From: Myxococcus sp. RHSTA-1-4
GTDB lineage: Bacteria > Myxococcota > Myxococcia > Myxococcales > Myxococcaceae
Length of the DNA: 64,000 nt
Direction: 5' to 3'
Assembly: GCF_020037125.1 (NCBI RefSeq)
Contig: NZ_JAIQDG010000005.1
Coordinates: 248,001 to 312,000, forward strand
Position numbers and translations under genes: made by a program. The notes below the pieces were generated by a model. It did not search any database and had not been told where the DNA came from. It worked only from the letters and a program-made list of their open reading frames with translations. Within the stretch, counting starts at the first letter, position 1, and each line of letters begins with the position of its first letter. Shown piece after piece: positions 48,024-57,248 of this stretch.

Positions 48024-50968
48024 GTGAGCTCTGCGGCAACCTGGAGCGCTTCGTCGACGGCGAGCTGGCACCGGTGGACGCGGAGAACTTCCGCCACCAC
48101 CTCACGCGCTGTGAGCGGTGCGAGGCGCGGATGAAGGAACTGGTCGCGATGGAGCTGCTCGCCGACGACGCGGTAGGCGCCAGCGCCGGGCCGGCCTCCG
48201 ACGTCGTGCGCGGGCCATCCGACTGGCGCCGCAAGACGTGGCTGATGGTGGTGCCCCTGGCGCTGGCCGCCGGCGTCGCAACGCTGGTGCTGATGCCGCG
48301 CACGGACTCTCTGCCCGGCACTCCCGAGGCGTTCCTCGCCCAGGCCTCCACGCGCGGGCTGGAGGCGCGGGTGACGCATCCGGGCGCGGACCGGTACAGG
48401 CCCTACGAGGTGATGCGCAGCGAGGGCGCGGCCACGCAGCCGCTGCCCATGCGCGAGATGGCCCTGATGGAGGAAGCCGGGGACCACCGTGGCGTCGCCG
48501 TGGCCTTCCTGCTGCGCGGGGAGCTGGGACAGGCCTCCGCCCACCTCGACAAGCTGCCCTCCTCGCCGGACGCGGACACGGACCGGGCGGTGCTGGCGCT
48601 CCAGCGGGGCGCTCCGGAGGAGGCCCTGGCCCTGCTGGAGCGTGCGCTGAAGGAGCGGCCCCAGCATCCGCAGGCGCTGTGGAACCGGGGGCTCGCGCTG
48701 CGAGCGCTCGGCCTGTGGCTGAAGGCGGCGGAGTCCTTCGAGCAGGTGGCCGCGCTGAAGGAGCCGGGCTGGAGCCAGGAAGGGGCGGAACGGGCCCGGC
48801 AGCTTCGAGAGAAGGCCGAGCAGGAGCGCAAGGACTGGAATGGCACGAAGCAGGACTGCGACCGCATGGTGGCCGGCGAGGCGCTCCTCTCCGAAGAACA
48901 GGTGGACGCCCGCCCCGGCCTGTCCCGGCTGTGCTTCTACGACGCCCTGCGCGCGGCCAGCTCCGCCGAGCGCGTGGAGACACTGCGCCCCCTGGCCGTG
49001 TGGCTCGACCGGAAGGACGGGGGCACCCACCTGGAGGACGCCGTGCGCCGCGCCGCCCGGCGGGACTTCGCCGCGAGGGCGCCCCTGGCCGCGGACTACG
49101 TCCGGCTCACGCGGGGGGACATGAAGCCCGCGGAGCTGGAGCCCTTCCTCGCGAGGCTGCGCGATGCCCGGCAGGAGGACATCCTCCTGGGGGCGCTGCT
49201 GTTCGTGAAGGACGCGCGGCGGTCCGAGGCGGAGTACCGCGCGCTGGCGATGGACACGAGGGACCCGTGGTTCGCGCTCCTCACGGAGGAGCAGCAGTCC
49301 CAGGCGGACGTGCTGCGCGGACAGACGACGCGGGCGAAGGAGCGGCTGACCACCGCGCTGCGGGCGTGCGGCACCGGCGGTGGCGGTGCGCTGAACTACC
49401 GCTGCCTGGAGCTGCAGCGGCAGCTCGCGCACGTGGAGTCCCTCCTCCACCGCCCCGTGGACGCTCGTGCGCGGGCCCTATCCGCGCTGGAGCGCGCCCG
49501 GAGCGGGAAGGAGTGGGCCAAGGAGCTGCGGCTCATCCAGCACCTGGGACAGATTGCTCGCTCACATGGAGACCTCTCCCTGGCGCGCGCGTACATGGAG
49601 GACGCCCTGCTGCGCATGCCCGAACCCTGTTCGGACCCGAACCTGACCGAGGCGGCCCATACCAATCTCGCTCTCGCGTTCTACCGCATCCACGACTTCG
49701 CAAGCGCCCGCGAGCAGCTCGACCACGTGGCGCGTTGTGGCCAGCCTCCCTCCCTGCCGCGCGCCTTCGTCCTCGCCGACCTGGCCCACACGCCCTACCG
49801 GCGTGAGGGGGACGCGGAGCTGCTCGCCCGGGGGCTGGAGTCCCTGCGTGCCTCGGGTCCCCCGCAGTCCGGCGTGGGGCCCCTGCTGAGCCACATCGAG
49901 GGACGCTTCGTCATCGAACAGGACCGGCGGCGGGGGCAGGAACTGCTGCGCCAGGCCATCACCGAGGCCCTGCCGCTGCTCGGCTCGGATGGAGACGCCC
50001 GGAAGGCCCGCGCCTACAGCTACACCTCCCTCATCCTGGACGCCACGAAGCATGGCGAGTTGGAGCGCGCGCTGAACCTCTTCGCCGAGGAGCGCGCCCT
50101 GCCGGCGACGGAGAAGTGCACCCTCGGCGTCACCGTGGATGACGAACGCACGGCGGTGGTGGCGCGCGACGCGGGTGGGCGGCTCGTGGGCGGCTTCAGC
50201 ACGGGCCGGAGGGAGCCGCTGTCGACGGTGGAGGGGCTGGTGCCCACGAACATCGTGGACGCGCTACGTGTCTGCCCCAGCGTGGACGTGCTGGCCCGCC
50301 CTCCCGTCCAGGGACAGGCGGGGCTGCTGCCGCCGGAAATCGCCTGGACGTACCGGGTCGGTGCCCCACCCTCCAACCCCGTGGAGCTGCCCACACGGCG
50401 GTTGGTGGTGGCGGATGTCGTCTCGCCCGCGGAGCTTCGCATGCCTACGCTCCGCACCTGGAGCGCGCGTGAGCCGGAGGACGGGGCCTTCACCATGCTG
50501 ACGGGCCCGGCGGCGACGCCGTCACGCGTCTTGGCGGCCATGCGTGATGCGACCGAGGTGCAGATCCACGCCCATGGCATCGTCGACCCGGACGTGGCCG
50601 ACGGCTCCCTGCTGGTGCTCTCGCCCGAGGTCGATGGCGGGCGCTACGCGCTGACGGCGTCAGACCTCCAGGGGCAGCGGCTCCAGGGCCGGCCCGTGGT
50701 GTTGCTCGCGGCCTGCCACGCGGCCTACAGCAAGGAATACTTCCACGAGACCTTCGGCCTGCCCGTCTCCTTCATCGAGGCGGGCGCGAGAGCCGTCCTC
50801 GCCGCCACGCGGGAGATTCCCGACGCGGAGGTGTCGGAGTTCTTCGAGCCGGTACTCGCGCGCATCCGCGAGGGAGCGCCCGCCGCCATCGTGCTCCGGG
50901 ACGCCCGCCAGGATTGGCTGCGCGGCCGCCCCGGCTCCTGGGTGCTGCAGGTCCTCCTTTTCGAGTAG
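48020..50968 (+). CDS. Zinc-finger anti-sigma factor fused to TPRs and a CHAT protease domain
   Basis: 982 residues. The N-terminus is an anti-sigma zinc-finger (ZAS/zf-HC2): Cys5, then HHLTRCERC with His27, Cys31 and Cys34. One transmembrane segment follows (TWLMVVPLALAAGVATLVLM, residues 73-92). A long helical region, about 100-640, contains TPR-like repeats (LALLERALKERPQHPQALWN then RGLALRALG). The C-terminal CHAT domain (caspase-HetF-associated) starts about 690 and has the dyad His852 in IHAHGIVD and Cys899 in LLAACHAAY. CHAT enzymes are caspase-like peptidases. The anti-sigma part would be cytoplasmic and the CHAT part on the other side of the membrane unless the topology differs. It likely restrains the upstream sigma factor. 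Confidence 0.9.
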   Translation: MSELCGNLERFVDGELAPVDAENFRHHLTRCERCEARMKELVAMELLADDAVGASAGPASDVVRGPSDWRRKTWLMVVPLALAAGVATLVLMPRTDSLPGTPEAFLAQASTRGLEARVTHPGADRYRPYEVMRSEGAATQPLPMREMALMEEAGDHRGVAVAFLLRGELGQASAHLDKLPSSPDADTDRAVLALQRGAPEEALALLERALKERPQHPQALWNRGLALRALGLWLKAAESFEQVAALKEPGWSQEGAERARQLREKAEQERKDWNGTKQDCDRMVAGEALLSEEQVDARPGLSRLCFYDALRAASSAERVETLRPLAVWLDRKDGGTHLEDAVRRAARRDFAARAPLAADYVRLTRGDMKPAELEPFLARLRDARQEDILLGALLFVKDARRSEAEYRALAMDTRDPWFALLTEEQQSQADVLRGQTTRAKERLTTALRACGTGGGGALNYRCLELQRQLAHVESLLHRPVDARARALSALERARSGKEWAKELRLIQHLGQIARSHGDLSLARAYMEDALLRMPEPCSDPNLTEAAHTNLALAFYRIHDFASAREQLDHVARCGQPPSLPRAFVLADLAHTPYRREGDAELLARGLESLRASGPPQSGVGPLLSHIEGRFVIEQDRRRGQELLRQAITEALPLLGSDGDARKARAYSYTSLILDATKHGELERALNLFAEERALPATEKCTLGVTVDDERTAVVARDAGGRLVGGFSTGRREPLSTVEGLVPTNIVDALRVCPSVDVLARPPVQGQAGLLPPEIAWTYRVGAPPSNPVELPTRRLVVADVVSPAELRMPTLRTWSAREPEDGAFTMLTGPAATPSRVLAAMRDATEVQIHAHGIVDPDVADGSLLVLSPEVDGGRYALTASDLQGQRLQGRPVVLLAACHAAYSKEYFHETFGLPVSFIEAGARAVLAATREIPDAEVSEFFEPVLARIREGAPAAIVLRDARQDWLRGRPGSWVLQVLLFE

Positions 50969-51004
50969 TCGTTTCTGTTTCTCCCCAACCCCGAGTTCGA
51001 CACC

Positions 51005-51550
51005 ATGAAGAATCGCCTCCTGCTCCTCCCCGCGCTGCTGGCCCTCTCGGCGTGCCGCCACATACCTACTCGCGAACCCATGCCCTCCCTGGAGGAAATA
51101 CGGCGGGAGGCCCCTCCGGGCGGACTCGTCCGGGTCACTCTCCGCGACAAGCACCAACCCCTTCGCGCCAGCAGCTACCTGGTGGATGTGCGCCAGGACA
51201 AGATTGTCGCCCGGCTCGACAGCCCGACGGCCCAGCAACTGGAAGCCCAGGACGCGCCCATGAAGACCGGGTCGCAGGACTCGGGGACGTTCGTTATCGC
51301 CACGCTCGAGATGTCCACTGAGTGCAAGCCGGCCGAGGAGACTGAGGACCAGACGGGCTGCCCCCCCGACCCGGGCGCGTGGAATGGCGACCCGATTGGA
51401 GGCACGGGCGGTGGCGGAGACCCCACGGGTGGCGACCCGTTCCGGCCCGTCCTCAACCTGGCGGCGCGGACCTTCTGGTCCATCAGCCAGAGCGGACTGC
51501 CCTACCAGATGAAGCCCGTGCAGGTCAGGGTTCCGACGCAGGCCAGGTAG
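51005..51550 (+). CDS. Lipoprotein of the sigma/CHAT operon
   Basis: 181 residues. Signal with lipobox LSAC. A region near residues 38-65 (GLVRVTLRDKHQPLRASSYL) and another rich in glycine (GDPIGGTGGGGDPTGGD) are followed by a hydrophobic stretch. No family recognised. The gap after the CHAT gene is 36 bases, so it probably belongs to the same operon and could be a sensor or a target of the CHAT protease at the envelope. Confidence 0.75.
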   Translation: MKNRLLLLPALLALSACRHIPTREPMPSLEEIRREAPPGGLVRVTLRDKHQPLRASSYLVDVRQDKIVARLDSPTAQQLEAQDAPMKTGSQDSGTFVIATLEMSTECKPAEETEDQTGCPPDPGAWNGDPIGGTGGGGDPTGGDPFRPVLNLAARTFWSISQSGLPYQMKPVQVRVPTQAR

Positions 51551-51560
51551 AAGCCCTCGG

Positions 51561-54500
51561 CTACTCCCTTCCGCCCTCCGCAGTGGGGGCGGAAGGGGCG
51601 AGCCCGGCCAGTGTCTCCACGTAGGTGGCGGCCACGCGCAGGAAGCGGGCGCCCCGGACGCCAGAGAGGTACTGCCGCTTCATGGCGCGCGTGGAGCCCA
51701 CGTAGAACATGGCCCGGCGGATGCGCTCGTTCTCCCGGGCGTTGCGCTCGCGGGCTCCGGCCATCCAGTTCTCCACCGTGTCCAGCGCGTCCAGGCCGGC
51801 GAAGAAGACGATGGGGCACTCGTGCCCCTTGCAGGAGAACACCGTGGTGGCGCGCACGTGGTCCACGCCGCTGACGCGGAAGTCCGCCACGTCCCGGCCG
51901 CCCTTGCCGCCATAGGCCTCCGCGGGCACGCCGGCGCGGGCGAGCGCCTCCGTGTATTGCGAGGGCATGACGGGGGCCACCACCAGGATGTCTCCGGGGT
52001 GGACGCCCTCCTCGCGGATGAGGCGGGCAATCTCCTTCGCCACCTGCCGCGCCTCGCTGGCGCTGGAGGCGAAGCCGCGCACCTGGGGCAGCACGCCGCC
52101 GCGCTCGGTGGACTGGACGCGGAAGAGTCCCTCCAGCGTCTCCTCCGGGAGCCAGAGGAGCCCCTCGCGGGCCAGCTCGCCCACCTTCATGTACTCGCGC
52201 ATGCCGGGCTCGCTCACCTGATGCTGGCGCAGCGGGTCCAGCACCACGTTGAAGGCCACGTCGAGGATGTCGCGGGTGGCGCGGAACGTCTCCTTGAGGA
52301 CGCGGGTGCGGCCCCGGAAGGACAGCCCCTCCGGGAGCTGCTCCTTCAGCGCGTCGATGGGAATCTGCCCATAGACGTTCTGCGAGTCGTCCATGAACAA
52401 CTGGAAGCAGCGCACCTGCCGGCCGTCCGGCAGCGTGTGCGGGCGCACCAGCCCGTGGAGGGTGGCCAGCGCCTTCGCGTTCATGTCCTGCGCCTCGTCC
52501 ACGAAGACGGCGTCGAAGCTCCCGGGCTCCGGGGCCCGCAGCGCGCCCACGTGCCGCACCGTCACCCGGGAGCGCAGCTCGCGCGCCCGCTCCCGGCCCG
52601 CGCGCTGGACGAGCGCCTCCGTGAGCAGCTTCTGCACCAGCGGCGCCAGCGCCCGGTTGAAGAAGGAGACCAGCACCTGCGTCTCCTCGTGCTCCAGCAG
52701 GTAGCGCGCCACCCAGTGCGCCAGCACGTACGTCTTGCCGCTGCCCGCCACGCCGCGCACCAGGTGGTGGCCGTCGTCGAAGCGCCGCTCGAAGAGGGAC
52801 ACCTGCTCATGCGTGAAGAGGGGCCGGGCCGGACGCGAGCCCTCGATTTCGCCGCCCAGGCTGGCCGGCACCGCGGGCGGCGGCGGTGGAGGCGGCGGCG
52901 GGCGCTGCGGCAGGGGCAGCGGCTCCAGGCGCAGGGGCTCGGCGTCGAGGACGCGCAGGCGGGGCAGCAACGCGAGGAAGCGCTGGGGAATGGTGGCGGC
53001 GCGGGCCTCGTCGCGCGAGGCGAGCACCAGCAGGTAGTCCCGCGCGCGGCTGGCGGCCACGTTGAGCATGGGCACCAGCGTGTGCGGCGGGAAGGGCCGG
53101 CCCCCGGCCACGGTGTCCACCAGCACCACGTCATATTGGGTGCCCTGCTGGCGGTGGATGGTGGATGCGCTGAAGACATTCCCGCGCAGGCCGGCGGCGT
53201 TGCCCAGCCGGCGCACCAGCGCGGCCTGGGCGCGGTACGGCGTGACACACAGGACGCTGAGCCCCGAGCGCACCGCCTCCTTCGCCAGGGACACGGCCAG
53301 GTTGGCGGACAGCTCGCGCTGATAGCCGGAGCCCGTCTCGCCCCGCCCGTGGGTGAGCTGGCGCGCGTCGCGGGAGAGGCTGTCCAGCACCACCCAGCCG
53401 GCGCGCGTGGCGGCGAAGGCGGCCACCGGGGCGGGCCTCTCCGCGCGGGCCTTGACGATGTCGCCGTCCTCCAGCGCGCCGCCGTAGCAGAAGTGGCTCA
53501 CCACCCGGGCGATGTCCGGGTGCATGCGGTGCTGGGTGCGCAAGAGCAGCACGTCCGGCCGCGCCGCGTCCTTCACCGCGTCCTCCAGGTGCGACAGGGC
53601 GCTGGCGCGCAGCCACTTCTGCGTCTCCTTCCCGGAGCCCTCGGCGGCGCGGCTCACCGGGCCAATCTGCTTCGGGTCTCCGGCGAGCGTCACCCGCTCC
53701 GCCAGGGGCCCCAGCAGCGCGGTGGCGGCGCGAGTCACCATGCCGGCCTCGTCCACCACCAGCCTCGCGAAGGTCTGCTTCCCCTCCAGCTCCGACACCA
53801 GCCGCAGGGCGCGGTGCACGGTGAGCACCATCAGCGGGCAGTCGCCCTTCTCCGCCTCCTTCAGCGTGGGGTCCTTCACCTTGCCGCGCAGGCCACGCAG
53901 CTCCGCCTGGAGCTTCGCCAGCTCGTGCGCGGGGCCGCCCCGCACGCGCTGCAGCATCAGCTCGCGCTCGCGCTCCTCGATGCTCGCCCGGAGCTTGCCG
54001 CCCTTCTGGCTGTCCTCGACGACGACGGTGGGCAGCTTCGCCAGCGACTCGCTCGCTCCGGTGCCGCCACGGAAGATGCAGCGCGGCGAGCGCAGGGGGA
54101 TGGGCTCCCGCTCCAGCAGCGCGCTGACGCGCATCACCAGCTCATCCGCGGCGCGGTTGGTGGGGGCCACCGCGAGGATGCGCTCCCCGGGGAACGCGCG
54201 CAGCGAGCGGGCGATGAGGTCCGCGACGGCCGTCGTCTTGCCCGTGCCCGGCGGGCCCCAGATACAGCCCCAGGGCTGGCTCCACAGCCGGTCCGCCGGC
54301 AGCCGCTCCGCCTCCTTCGCGGTGAGCTCCGGCGCGGGCTGCTCGCCGCACGCGCGGCGCAGCGACTGCGTGAGCGCGGGCTGCCGCTCCTCGTACGCAG
54401 AGGCGGCCTTGCACAGCGCCTCCGCGAAGTCATAGGGGCGGTAGGCCCAGCGCTCCGCGGACAGCGCGCGGCGGTCCACGTCGTCGCCATGGTTCGGCGC

Positions 54501-55133
54501 GGCGAAGACGCGGCCGGACTCGAAGTCCAGGTGGACGATGTCGCCGCCGAAGACACACTCCTCGCCCTGGAAGCCGAGCAGCGAGCCTCCCGACCAGTCC
54601 GGGTCCGCCGCCGGCCGGGGGATGAGGGACAGCACGCCGGGTGACTGGAGGCCCACCTCGCGCACATCCTGCAGCCGCTGCGCGCGGTACTGGCTGCGCT
54701 CGGCCAGGAGCGCCTCACGCAGGTCCTCCGGGAGGTACGCGGGAGGTGTCCACGCCTCGCGGCGCTTTCCAGCGGACACCGCGGCCTGCATGGCCTCGCG
54801 CTCGGCCTGGGTGGCCTCCGCGGGCGCGGCGAGGTCCACCGAGGGCACGCCGTCCGGGTCCGCCTCCCGAGCCCGCGCGGCCTTCTTCAACCGGGCGAGC
54901 GCCAGCATCGGGTTGGGCGAGCGAGGAGTGTCCGCGGACAAAGCGGGCTGACGCGCCGGTGCCCCGCCCTGCCCTCTCGCCTCCGCGAGCCTGTTGCGAG
55001 GAGCGGCCCCGGGACGCACGGCCCCTCCGTCCGCGGGCGCATCGTCGTACTCGACGTGCAGCTCGCGGCCGGAGTCCCCCGCCGACGGCGCTTCGCGCTC
55101 CTCGGCGGCTTCGTCGTGGGTCCGGTGAATCAT
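51561..55133 (-). CDS. Fusion of Upf1-like and UvrD-like SF1 helicases
   Basis: 1190 residues from ATG 55133 (the start is uncertain; no strong ribosome-binding site). First helicase: Walker A GPPGTGKTT (about residue 292), LVVDEAGMVTRAATALL, QHRMHPDIARVV, and NVAASRARDYLLVLA, which is the Upf1/DNA2 (SF1B) type. A proline-rich linker follows (QRPPPPPPPPP). Second helicase: Walker A GVAGSGKTY (about residue 793), VFVDEAQDMNAKALATLHGL, KETFRATRDILDV, FSCKGHECPIVFF and FYVGSTRAMKRQ, the UvrD (SF1A) type. Both ATPases look complete. Tandem SF1B-SF1A polypeptides are unusual. It is convergent with the sigma/CHAT operon (gap about 10 bases) and divergent from the EcsC gene. Confidence 0.88.
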   Translation of the reverse strand: MIHRTHDEAAEEREAPSAGDSGRELHVEYDDAPADGGAVRPGAAPRNRLAEARGQGGAPARQPALSADTPRSPNPMLALARLKKAARAREADPDGVPSVDLAAPAEATQAEREAMQAAVSAGKRREAWTPPAYLPEDLREALLAERSQYRAQRLQDVREVGLQSPGVLSLIPRPAADPDWSGGSLLGFQGEECVFGGDIVHLDFESGRVFAAPNHGDDVDRRALSAERWAYRPYDFAEALCKAASAYEERQPALTQSLRRACGEQPAPELTAKEAERLPADRLWSQPWGCIWGPPGTGKTTAVADLIARSLRAFPGERILAVAPTNRAADELVMRVSALLEREPIPLRSPRCIFRGGTGASESLAKLPTVVVEDSQKGGKLRASIEERERELMLQRVRGGPAHELAKLQAELRGLRGKVKDPTLKEAEKGDCPLMVLTVHRALRLVSELEGKQTFARLVVDEAGMVTRAATALLGPLAERVTLAGDPKQIGPVSRAAEGSGKETQKWLRASALSHLEDAVKDAARPDVLLLRTQHRMHPDIARVVSHFCYGGALEDGDIVKARAERPAPVAAFAATRAGWVVLDSLSRDARQLTHGRGETGSGYQRELSANLAVSLAKEAVRSGLSVLCVTPYRAQAALVRRLGNAAGLRGNVFSASTIHRQQGTQYDVVLVDTVAGGRPFPPHTLVPMLNVAASRARDYLLVLASRDEARAATIPQRFLALLPRLRVLDAEPLRLEPLPLPQRPPPPPPPPPAVPASLGGEIEGSRPARPLFTHEQVSLFERRFDDGHHLVRGVAGSGKTYVLAHWVARYLLEHEETQVLVSFFNRALAPLVQKLLTEALVQRAGRERARELRSRVTVRHVGALRAPEPGSFDAVFVDEAQDMNAKALATLHGLVRPHTLPDGRQVRCFQLFMDDSQNVYGQIPIDALKEQLPEGLSFRGRTRVLKETFRATRDILDVAFNVVLDPLRQHQVSEPGMREYMKVGELAREGLLWLPEETLEGLFRVQSTERGGVLPQVRGFASSASEARQVAKEIARLIREEGVHPGDILVVAPVMPSQYTEALARAGVPAEAYGGKGGRDVADFRVSGVDHVRATTVFSCKGHECPIVFFAGLDALDTVENWMAGARERNARENERIRRAMFYVGSTRAMKRQYLSGVRGARFLRVAATYVETLAGLAPSAPTAEGGRE

Positions 55134-55338
55134 CGGGGAAGGCGTCGGTTCCCCCGGCCCTCCTCCGGGCACAGGGGGCGCGAAGGTAGGGGAGGCCTGG
55201 ATCCGCGTCAATGCGCCCGGCCCCATGGCACACCGGGTGCACACGGCGCGTGACTTGACAGCCGCGACAGCCCTCCGCGAGCGTCGTGACCGAGACCGGG
55301 TGTGAAGCCCGGCCCGCCATGCCCACAGGGGGGCCACC

Positions 55339-56064
55339 ATGAAGGAAGTCGAGGACCAGGAGCAGGGACGCAAGCTCCTGACAGCCGTCGAGCGCATTCT
55401 CGCGGACACCGACAGCCTCGTCGCGCTGTCGAAGCAGGAGCTGGGCAAGGCCCGGGAGAAGAAGCTGCCCAGCGAGGATGCCGTGCGCGACGCCGCGGCG
55501 CTCGAGGTGGTGCGGCACTTCTCCAACCGCTCCGCCATCTCCGGAGGGCTGGCGGCGCTTCCCGGCCTGGTCCCGGGCGCGGGCACCGTGGTGGCCGCGC
55601 TGGGCGGGACGCTCGCGGACATGTGCATGATGCTCAAGTTCGAGGTGGAGATGGCCCTGGTCCTCAGCCACCTCTACGGCTACGACATCACCCGCGACGA
55701 GGAGCGGCAGCTCGCGTTCCTCCTCGCCTCGGTGAGCACCTACGACGCGAAGCGCGAGCGCAACACGGTGATGGACCTCGCGGAGACGCAGGGCATCGCC
55801 TTCTGGAAGTACGCGCCGCGCGAGGCGTCGAAGATGCTGGTGAGCGTGATGACGAAGATTGCGCTCCTGTCCGTGTCCAAGGGCCTGCTGCGCGCGCTGC
55901 CGCTGGTGGGCATCGCCGTGGGCTCGTCCATGAACAAGGTGCTCACCAACCGCGTGGGGGAGCGCTGCATGCGCGAGCTGAAGAAGCGCCGCGAGCTGTC
56001 CCCTCCCGAGAGCGCCGAAACCTCCGACTCCGTGGTGGATGCCCATGTCCGCAAGTCCGGCTGA
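55339..56064 (+). CDS. EcsC-family protein
   Basis: 241 residues. The EcsC core (SGGLAALPGLVPGAGTVVAA, LADMCMMLKFEVEMALVLSH, YGYDI) with hydrophobic segments is clear, and the C-terminal half contains another (LLRALPLVGIAVGSSMNKVL). EcsC-like proteins are associated with membrane-bound proteases in other bacteria. The gene overlaps the M48 peptidase gene by 26 bases, which supports a joint role. Confidence 0.85.
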   Translation: MKEVEDQEQGRKLLTAVERILADTDSLVALSKQELGKAREKKLPSEDAVRDAAALEVVRHFSNRSAISGGLAALPGLVPGAGTVVAALGGTLADMCMMLKFEVEMALVLSHLYGYDITRDEERQLAFLLASVSTYDAKRERNTVMDLAETQGIAFWKYAPREASKMLVSVMTKIALLSVSKGLLRALPLVGIAVGSSMNKVLTNRVGERCMRELKKRRELSPPESAETSDSVVDAHVRKSG

Positions 56065-57112
56065 CCCCCAGGGGTACGACTCCCCGGCCCTGCGCGCCGA
56101 GCTGGTGGCCACGCTCTGGCCGGACGCCGACAAGGTGCCGGCCCGGCTGCTGGAGTGCCGCCACTGCGGGCGCCGCAACCGCGTCCGTGTGTCCGCCGCC
56201 GTCCTGGATGCCGCGAGCTGCGAGTGCGGCGCCTGCGGCAAGGCCCTGTTCATCCCGCCCGATGCGCCGCTGACGAACATCAGCTCCATGGCCTACGAGC
56301 ACCCCCTGGACCGCGCGACGCTCGTGGCGCTCAAGGCCCTGCCGGGCTTCTCCACGGTGATGCGCTGGGTGCTGTCCAACGTGGGCGAGCGCAGCATGCG
56401 GCTGATGAACCTGTCCACGTCGGTGCGCTGTGGAGAGGACCAGTTCCCGGAGCTGGTGGCGCTGCTGGACCTGGCGCGCCTGCGCCTGGACATCCCCTAC
56501 CAGCCCTCGCTGTTCCTGAGCGAGTCGCCCTATGCCAACGCCGCCACCTTCGGAGTCGAGGAGCCGACGGTGATGGTGCACGCCTCGCTGCTGGACCACC
56601 TGGACGACCCGCAGGTGGTGGCCGTGCTGGCGCACGAGCTGGGACACCTGCATGCGGACCACGTCCTCTACCGCTCCCTGGCGGTGGTGCTGGCGGGTGG
56701 CAGCCAGATGCTGGGCAGCGTGGGGCGGCTGTTGAGCTTCCCGTTGCAGAAGGCGCTCTACAAGTGGATGCGCTGCTCGGAGCTGACGGCGGACCGCGCC
56801 GGGCTCCTGGGCTGCCGGGACGTGGCCGCCTCCCTCGGCGTGCTGATGCGGCTGGCGGGAGGCCACCGGCCCGGGACGGTGAACCGGACGAAGATGCGGC
56901 TGGCGCCCTTCGTGAGACAGGCGCGCGAGCTGGCGAAGCTGGAGGAGTCGAGCTGGTTCGACGGGCTGCTGGCGACGCTGATGACGATGGACTCCAGCCA
57001 CCCCTTCATCGCCTGGCGGGTGATGCACCTGCTGGACTGGGTGGAGAACGGCAACTACCTGGACATCCTCGCCGGGCACTACGACCGGGTGAAGCGCCCC
57101 GTGGCGGCCTGA
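56039..57112 (+). CDS. M48-family metallopeptidase with zinc ribbon
   Basis: 357 residues from ATG 56039 (a second ATG lies six bases downstream). A CxxC zinc-ribbon pair ([17 protein letters not shown]) is followed by an M48-type HELGH motif (His199, Glu200, His203) in [13 protein letters not shown], and [10 protein letters not shown] with the third zinc ligand. Family members cleave membrane or unfolded proteins. Signal peptide absent. The 26-base overlap with EcsC suggests translation coupling and a shared complex. Confidence 0.9.
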   Translation: MPMSASPADPQGYDSPALRAELVATLWPDADKVPARLLECRHCGRRNRVRVSAAVLDAASCECGACGKALFIPPDAPLTNISSMAYEHPLDRATLVALKALPGFSTVMRWVLSNVGERSMRLMNLSTSVRCGEDQFPELVALLDLARLRLDIPYQPSLFLSESPYANAATFGVEEPTVMVHASLLDHLDDPQVVAVLAHELGHLHADHVLYRSLAVVLAGGSQMLGSVGRLLSFPLQKALYKWMRCSELTADRAGLLGCRDVAASLGVLMRLAGGHRPGTVNRTKMRLAPFVRQARELAKLEESSWFDGLLATLMTMDSSHPFIAWRVMHLLDWVENGNYLDILAGHYDRVKRPVAA

Positions 57113-57153
57113 TTCCGCCACCAGGACGGGGCTGGTTGCCGGGCAGCGGGGCG

Positions 57154-57177
57154 GGGTGTCCATGTGGGTGGACACCC
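57154..57177 (+). terminator. Hairpin after the M48 gene
   Basis: GGGTGTCC (57154-57161) and GGACACCC (57170-57177) form a perfect 8-bp stem with an eight-base loop, 41 bases past the M48 stop. No U-tract. Confidence 0.45.
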
Positions 57178-57248
57178 TCCCCCACGCCGGGTTTGCATCC
57201 GAAGCCCCAGGGTGTTTAGGGAGCAGCACTCGCAGCCCGCGCACCGAC

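Noticed and set aside
51822-54644. A 940-codon plus-strand frame inside the double helicase gene
   Set aside because: Same composition artefact; no family motif, no ribosome-binding site, and the minus strand has all helicase motifs.
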